From Thiothrix sp. (GTDB lineage: Bacteria > Pseudomonadota > Gammaproteobacteria > Thiotrichales > Thiotrichaceae): a stretch of DNA of 18,089 nucleotides. The notes under the pieces were generated by a model. It did not search any database. It was not told the origin of the DNA and saw only the letters and a program-made list of their open reading frames with translations. The stretch spans positions 1 to 18,089 of the forward strand of contig DRMA01000050.1 in NCBI GenBank assembly GCA_011375245.1, in the 5' to 3' direction. The translations under genes and the position numbers were made by a program. Position 1 is the stretch's first letter. Every line of letters starts with the position of its first letter. Positions 13,410-18,089 of this stretch are shown here, one piece after another.

Positions 13410-16358
13410 TTATATCTGAGTCAGAATAGTGTCGTAATGCGCTAGTTTTTTGCGTTTTAGCGAACGTCGCCATAGCGCAACACCGATAAGACTTGCAATG
13501 GCGAGTGCATAGTTTAGGTATTCCCAAAATAATTGATTACGATGCTCCATTGGCTTTAGTAAACGAGCAAATTGCGCGCGACTACGAATAGCCATCAAGC
13601 CATTATTATCCAGCGACCAATCAATAGCATTTTGCATAAACTCTAAGGGACGTGTGTAATGACTGCCTTGACCTTGGGAAGCGAGACTAATCACTTCATC
13701 CGTTGCAAAGTTATTACTAGCAATAAGGATAATACGTGCCGAATCCGAAGAGCGTTCGATAATGCTACTGACAATTGTTTTCTCATCTGCTTTATCGGTT
13801 TTCTGCTCAGTTGTTTTATCAGCGTCATCTTTATCGTCTGTTTTTGCTGTTTCGTCTTTCGCTTTCTCTTTGGTTTTCTCTTCCTTTTTCTTGTCTAATA
13901 AGGGCGTTTCCTTACCCTTGAAGAAGGATTCAAAGCGCCCTTTTACTGCAACCGCCAAAAGCTGTGGAGCTCGCTGATCTTCTGGGCGGAATCCTGTATC
14001 AGGATAACGACGGTACTCGGGTAAGACATTCAAATCACTCGATGTCCAACTTTCAGTAGAAGAATGGACAAGTTCAATGATGTTACGCTCCTTATTTTTG
14101 TCCGTATCAACCGTTACAGGCGATGCCCAGTTCAAAGTTAACTGACCTAATGAAGCCGTCATAGGATTATCCTTATTTAAGCCTGCTTCACGAACATCAG
14201 GAAAATGAGGATAAGGCATCATTTTAATCTCTCGTACCGACATAGGGCCTAATTGACGGCGCACTGGCACAGGTAAGGATGCATTTTGCGGATCAAGCAC
14301 CATACTATCAGCCAGTGTTAAACCGTTATGTTTAAGCCAGTCTTCGAGTCCAGAATGATTTTTTGAGGCATTCAATGAATCGGAAATCGCCACATCAAAA
14401 GCACCACTGGCAATCACCACCGAACCCCCTTTCATTAAAAATTGGTCAATAGCAAACAGTTGTTTTTGATCCAGATCTTTAGGGGATAATAACAGCAACA
14501 TATCGGCATCCGCAGGCACATGACCATCTTTCAAGTCTGTTTCACGCAGACGTACATTTTCAGCCAGCGCATCGCGTAACTCATCATAATGTTTGCCACT
14601 GTTTGGCATTTGCATTCTCATCATTGGATTCATCGCTGGTTCGGGTGGCGTTACAATAGCAACCGTTTTCAAATAGCCAGGAGCCATACGTTGTACAGCA
14701 GCTTGAATAGACTTTTTCAATGAAGCAGCATCAAGTTCTGCGGGTAAAGGAACTTGAATCATTTCCCCTTGCCCTTGTAATACCATGTAAAACCAAAATG
14801 GTTTTGGGTCAAATAAGCTGGCAATTTGTTTAGAAAAACCATAATCATCATGTAATTTTTTAGCAAGCTGACCGCCATTCGCTTCGGGGTCAGCAATATC
14901 GACCTTAAATTTTCCTCCCGATTCTTTTTGAATCGTTTGCAACGTGGTTTTCAGTGCTTTACTTAACGTAGCCAGTGTTTTGGGTAACTTTTCCTCATCG
15001 GAAAGATAGGCATGGAAAGTGACAGGTTTTTGTAGCTCAGCAAAGACATCACCTCCCGCTTGATAGGCATTGGCAACCTTACGAATGGCCTGAGTGATGG
15101 CATATTCGGGATTATTCAATAGCACTTCAGGTTCACCTTCACCGCTGGACTTAATCTCAATTAAATCTTCAAAGGACAGCGTTTCATATTGATCACCATA
15201 AGCAATCACTAGATTAAAATAAGAGTTAACGACGCCCGATTGATAACGGCTTGCCATCCGAAACGGTACAGGACGAATCCCATATTTTTCAGCTGCTTCT
15301 TGCTCTAATGCTTGATCAGTATGCGGATCAACAAACTCTACCGTTACATTATCCCCCCCCGCTACTTTATATTCTTTCAGCATGTCTTTAATTTGCGGTA
15401 CTAAGGGTTCTAGCAAGGGGTGACTTTTTTCCGAAAAATAGCCTCTAATCAATAACGGTTCTTGCATTTGCTGTACATACTGCTTTGTTGTCGCCGAGAG
15501 TGAATAAATATTTCCTTGTGTGAGGTCAATACGCGCCCAACCAATAGGATTTAACCACATATTAGCTAAAACAAAATTAGCAATCGCTAAACCTGTCAAC
15601 CAGCCCCATTGCTTATGAGCAGGACGGGTTTTATTCCCTGCCCAGCGTAATCGCTCCAATGTCAATAGATTCAACGCAAGGAAAATACCCACTATAGATA
15701 AGTAATAATAAAGATCACGAATATCTAGTACACCACGCGTAATAGAATCAAAACGTGAACCACTACCAAGTAATGCCATGATACTTCCGACAGAATGACC
15801 AAATAATGTTGTCAGTGTGGATGAACCAAGCAAATAGAATATACCTGCAACCGCAACAGTTAAAATCAGTGCCACAATGGGATTATCAGTGCGCGCACTC
15901 ATATAAAGTCCAATGGCAATATAAGCGGCTGCCAAAAATAGGCTCGCCAAATAACCACCGAATACAGGTCCCCAGTCTAATGGACCTAAGAAGGCAATAC
16001 TGATTGCTAAAGGTAAAGTTAATGCTAGCGCAAGTGCTACCAGTGCAAGACTTGCTAAAAACTTACCCATCACTAATTGTAAAGGTGAGATAGGAGCAGT
16101 TAATAGATTTTCTAACGTCCCCGCGCGACGTTCCTCTGACCAGCTCCGCATGGTTAGCGCAGCCACTAAGAAAATCAGCAAAATGGGCATCCACTGAAAC
16201 AAGGGTTTCATATCAGCAAGATTGCGTGCAAAAAAGGCTTCTGCCCAAAAAAAGATAAAGAGGTTGATGATTAAGAATCCCCCAAGAAACAACCAAGCAG
16301 CGGGAGAAGCAAAGAAGCCATTAAACTCTTTGTGGAAAATAGTGAGTAGAGATTTCAT
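13410..16358 (-). CDS. ABC-2 permease fused to GldG-like domain (GldF-GldG fusion)
   Basis: A 982-residue fusion. Residues 1-240 are an ABC-2 permease with six membrane helices and the family motif EERRAGTLENLLTAPIS (75-91), as in GldF/NosY-like permeases. A membrane helix at about 252-272 then opens a GldG/IFT52-like region, marked by RIDLTQGNIYSLS (276-288) and a long periplasmic part with typical ABC-type uncharacterised transport (GldG) segments such as GGSVVIASGAFD. A last helix (about 945-963) is followed by a basic tail, WRRSLKRKK. A Lys/Glu/Asp-rich insert (822-860) interrupts the region before the end. The start codon follows the ATPase stop directly (TAAATG) with AGGAGG upstream. 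It would form the membrane part of an ABC transporter of unknown cargo. In Flavobacterium the separate GldA, F and G proteins are linked to gliding; here that role is not established. Confidence 0.92.
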   Translation of the reverse strand: MKSLLTIFHKEFNGFFASPAAWLFLGGFLIINLFIFFWAEAFFARNLADMKPLFQWMPILLIFLVAALTMRSWSEERRAGTLENLLTAPISPLQLVMGKFLASLALVALALALTLPLAISIAFLGPLDWGPVFGGYLASLFLAAAYIAIGLYMSARTDNPIVALILTVAVAGIFYLLGSSTLTTLFGHSVGSIMALLGSGSRFDSITRGVLDIRDLYYYLSIVGIFLALNLLTLERLRWAGNKTRPAHKQWGWLTGLAIANFVLANMWLNPIGWARIDLTQGNIYSLSATTKQYVQQMQEPLLIRGYFSEKSHPLLEPLVPQIKDMLKEYKVAGGDNVTVEFVDPHTDQALEQEAAEKYGIRPVPFRMASRYQSGVVNSYFNLVIAYGDQYETLSFEDLIEIKSSGEGEPEVLLNNPEYAITQAIRKVANAYQAGGDVFAELQKPVTFHAYLSDEEKLPKTLATLSKALKTTLQTIQKESGGKFKVDIADPEANGGQLAKKLHDDYGFSKQIASLFDPKPFWFYMVLQGQGEMIQVPLPAELDAASLKKSIQAAVQRMAPGYLKTVAIVTPPEPAMNPMMRMQMPNSGKHYDELRDALAENVRLRETDLKDGHVPADADMLLLLSPKDLDQKQLFAIDQFLMKGGSVVIASGAFDVAISDSLNASKNHSGLEDWLKHNGLTLADSMVLDPQNASLPVPVRRQLGPMSVREIKMMPYPHFPDVREAGLNKDNPMTASLGQLTLNWASPVTVDTDKNKERNIIELVHSSTESWTSSDLNVLPEYRRYPDTGFRPEDQRAPQLLAVAVKGRFESFFKGKETPLLDKKKEEKTKEKAKDETAKTDDKDDADKTTEQKTDKADEKTIVSSIIERSSDSARIILIASNNFATDEVISLASQGQGSHYTRPLEFMQNAIDWSLDNNGLMAIRSRAQFARLLKPMEHRNQLFWEYLNYALAIASLIGVALWRRSLKRKKLAHYDTILTQI

Positions 16359-17348
16359 TTAAGCGACCTCCTGTTGTGTTTGAGATTGTTTTTTATCAGG
16401 AATGGTAGAGGTAGAAGTCGTCAGTTGTGCAAGTTCTGCATCAAGGTTGGCATTCACTTCAGCAAACACGCTTTCAAGATTACGCACTTCACTTTGTAAG
16501 CCATATAATTGATCACCTGCCTCAACAATCGCAGTAGCAATAGCAGGTGCAACATCAGCCGATGCCTCAAGCAAATAATGCGTGTGTTCATTTTCTGATG
16601 AGATACTTTGTAGCGATTCGACACCACTAATCTTTTTCAGATAATCAGCAGCTTGAGCATTGTCTAATATGACACGCAACTGATGTCCAGCCTGCAATTC
16701 ATCGAGGGTTGCATCAACGACCAACTTACCCGCACGCATAATTAACACGCGTTCACAGACTGCCTGAACTTCTTGTAAAATATGAGTGGAAATGATAACA
16801 GTTGCTGACTGAGCTAATTCAGCAATTAAAGAACGCATTTGGCTAATTTGCGTTGGGTCAAGACCATTAGTAGGCTCATCTAAGATAATAATATCAGGAT
16901 CATGCAAAATAGCTTGGGCAACCCCCACACGTTGACGATAACCGCGTGATAGTTTTTGAATGGTTTGGGTAGCCTTTTCTTTAAGCGCCGTTCTGCGAAT
17001 GGCACGAGCAACCGCTTTTTGAATCTCAGCTTCAGGGACATTATGCAAATGTGCCTGAAACTCAAGATAATCAATGACGGTCATTTCAGACCAGACAGGA
17101 CAGTTTTCAGGTAAATACCCTATTCTTTGCTGAATCTGTGCGGTATTTTCGCCGATTTTTAAATCATCAATATGGATGGAGCCAGAGGTCGGTTCCAAAA
17201 AGCCTGTTATCATTTTCATAATAGTCGTTTTGCCCGCGCCATTGTGACCGAGCAAACCAACGACTTCGCCGCGTTGGATTGTAGAGGAAACCTTATCCAC
17301 TGCTTTAAAGTCGCCATAATGACGACTGAGGTTGTCAATTTTTATCAT
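16359..17348 (-). CDS. ABC transporter ATPase (GldA-like)
   Basis: A 329-residue ATPase with Walker A GHNGAGKTT (34-42), Q-loop region near 79-84, ABC signature LSRGYRQR (133-140), Walker B IIILDEP (153-159) with Glu158, D-loop GLDP, and switch His189 in STH. A C-terminal regulatory domain (about 215-305) and a polar tail follow. It belongs to the CcmA/NatA/GldA type that powers ABC-2 permeases. GGAGGGG lies five bases before the ATG. The stop codon touches the permease start. It is the first gene of the cluster, and its ribosome site is inside a predicted hairpin. It sits in the cytoplasm bound to the GldF part of the fusion protein. Confidence 0.95.
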   Translation of the reverse strand: MIKIDNLSRHYGDFKAVDKVSSTIQRGEVVGLLGHNGAGKTTIMKMITGFLEPTSGSIHIDDLKIGENTAQIQQRIGYLPENCPVWSEMTVIDYLEFQAHLHNVPEAEIQKAVARAIRRTALKEKATQTIQKLSRGYRQRVGVAQAILHDPDIIILDEPTNGLDPTQISQMRSLIAELAQSATVIISTHILQEVQAVCERVLIMRAGKLVVDATLDELQAGHQLRVILDNAQAADYLKKISGVESLQSISSENEHTHYLLEASADVAPAIATAIVEAGDQLYGLQSEVRNLESVFAEVNANLDAELAQLTTSTSTIPDKKQSQTQQEVA

Positions 17349-17353
17349 TTTTA

Positions 17354-17388
17354 CCCCTCCTATAGTGACTAATCAATTTGAGGAGGGG
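17354..17388 (-). promoter_or_regulatory. Hairpin that would mask the ribosome site of the ABC ATPase gene
   Basis: On the minus strand CCCCTCCT (17388-17381) pairs perfectly over 8 bp with AGGAGGGG (17361-17354), leaving a 19-base loop. The 3' arm is the Shine-Dalgarno sequence itself, five bases before ATG 17348. Folding would block initiation of the first gene of the cluster. It only matters for transcripts starting upstream of 17388. Confidence 0.5.
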
Positions 17389-17396
17389 ATTCTGAC

Positions 17397-17430
17397 AAAA
17401 ATAACCTTTCATGTGAATTACATAAAGGTT
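17397..17430 (-). terminator. Intrinsic terminator of the right-edge gene
   Basis: On the minus strand AACCTTTATGT / ACATGAAAGGTT forms a stem of 7 bp plus 4 bp around one mismatch with an AATTC-type loop, followed by ATTTTT. It lies 24 bases after the stop codon of the gene at 17455. Its 5' arm also takes part in an alternative hairpin with 17438-17450. Confidence 0.6.
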
Positions 17431-17454
17431 AAAAAAATTTAACGTTTATGTGAA

Positions 17455-18089
17455 TTAAGCGGACAGAGGAATTTTACCTTTTGTGCAAGAAGAAGGGATG
17501 ATTTTTTTTGCTGATGTTCCTTGTTGTTTAATAATATTTGCTAGTTGAGTTTTTGTATCTTGTGTCAGTGGTATAAGACGCTTACTCGCTTTTTCTAGTA
17601 TTGTTATCATATGTCTATTCTTTTCATTGTCTTGTGTCAGCTTTTTAAGGGTGATACTTAATTTATGATGTTGATCATTGATGTGATTTTTTATCTCATT
17701 AGTATCTTTTTTTATTTTTCTTATAATATTTTCTTCTAGATATTTTTTATGGTATCCCTCAATGGAACTTGTATACTCATGCATATCTTCTTGAATGTGT
17801 TTTTTAATTTTTTTTATGTTTATCTCAAATTGTTTTATTTCTTGTTGATGTATTTTTTTTCCCCATGATGCATTGAGTTTATTGAGGATTTTATTGTTGA
17901 TGTAGGATCTATGCCGCATTATTTTTTTTTCTTCAATGCCTATAGATATAAGGTTTTTTATTTGTAAGGATTCGATATGTTTTTTACAAATAAATTTTGG
18001 CAAAATGAAAGTTCCATAAGCAGACATTGACTTGTTTTTTATTGCTTTATTGAGTGATTTTTTGAATTCATTATCAAAAATAGCGTTTA
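17455..18089 (-). CDS. Lysine-rich, probably coiled-coil protein, C-terminal part (5' truncated by window edge)
   Basis: The frame is open from the right edge to TAA at 17455-17457, at least 211 residues. An ATG at 18025-18027 is in frame but has no ribosome site, and the frame stays open upstream of it (ending NAIFDNEFKK then SLNKAIKNKS before that Met), so the true start is probably outside the window. The protein is rich in Lys, Ile, Asn and Glu, with long helical heptad-like stretches (residues about 85-180 from the ATG) and no membrane segment. The C terminus is basic. Coding sequence is clearly more AT-rich, with more long T runs on the plus strand, than the neighbouring cluster. I do not recognise a family; a coiled-coil tail of a larger cytoplasmic protein is likely. 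It ends just before a terminator. Confidence 0.65.
   Translation of the reverse strand, partial: NAIFDNEFKKSLNKAIKNKSMSAYGTFILPKFICKKHIESLQIKNLISIGIEEKKIMRHRSYINNKILNKLNASWGKKIHQQEIKQFEINIKKIKKHIQEDMHEYTSSIEGYHKKYLEENIIRKIKKDTNEIKNHINDQHHKLSITLKKLTQDNEKNRHMITILEKASKRLIPLTQDTKTQLANIIKQQGTSAKKIIPSSCTKGKIPLSA

Noticed and set aside
13659..13977. Two overlapping hydrophobic plus-strand frames
   Set aside because: They are the complement of the Lys/Glu/Asp-rich insert in the GldFG fusion; such codons read as Phe/Leu/Ser on the other strand.
1..18089. tRNA, rRNA and complete insertion sequences
   Set aside because: None was recognised on either strand by eye; the only mobile-element trace is the iscB/omega-RNA remnant, and no transposase gene was seen.

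Overview
The window reads as chromosome from a Gram-negative, AT-leaning gammaproteobacterium. The support is a DUF2333 inner-membrane protein, EndA-type periplasmic nucleases, a HupE-like/DUF1007 pair, a GGDEF-EAL protein, lipoprotein and Sec signals, and a two-component system with a typical HAMP histidine kinase. A sulfur-oxidising filamentous relative (Beggiatoa/Thiotrichales-like) would fit, but that is a low-confidence impression and no marker gene proves it. Both window edges cut through genes.

Left third (1-6587): the 3' end of a GGDEF-EAL cyclic-di-GMP phosphodiesterase with a good intrinsic terminator; a convergent fatty-acid desaturase; a DUF2333 membrane protein; a small TerB/EF-hand-like protein; two tandem, closely related endonuclease I genes, one with a membrane-anchor or Sec-type N terminus and one with a lipobox; and a convergent PPP-type metallophosphoesterase that ends on the base next to the second nuclease.

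Middle (6588-8493): a 569-base stretch with no intact gene holds the most unusual content. The minus strand carries a compactly folded RNA candidate of the HEARO/omega-RNA type, directly upstream of a start codon and the first 28 codons of an IscB-like PLMP (RRXRR) domain. There the reading frame is broken and fused out of frame to about 100 bases of a canonical hupE gene. To the right lie an intact but divergent HupE/UreJ-like membrane protein and a secreted DUF1007 protein, a pair usually linked to nickel/cobalt handling.

Right half (8494-17348, minus strand): a tightly packed cluster of ABC ATPase (GldA-like), ABC-2 permease fused to a GldG-like periplasmic domain, a DUF4340 protein with five 84-bp tandem repeats, a PDZ-only periplasmic protein, then an OmpR-family regulator and its histidine kinase. 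Spacings are 0 bp, 12 bp and a 17-bp overlap within the transporter part; then 153 bp with hairpins and a possible internal promoter; then a 20-bp overlap within the regulator/kinase pair. This suggests one envelope-located ABC machine with an accessory PDZ protein and a dedicated or co-inherited sensor system. The first gene of the cluster has its Shine-Dalgarno sequence inside a perfect 8-bp GC-rich hairpin.

Right edge (17455-18089): the 3' part of an AT-rich, lysine-rich, probably coiled-coil gene that continues beyond the window and ends at a terminator just upstream of the ABC cluster.
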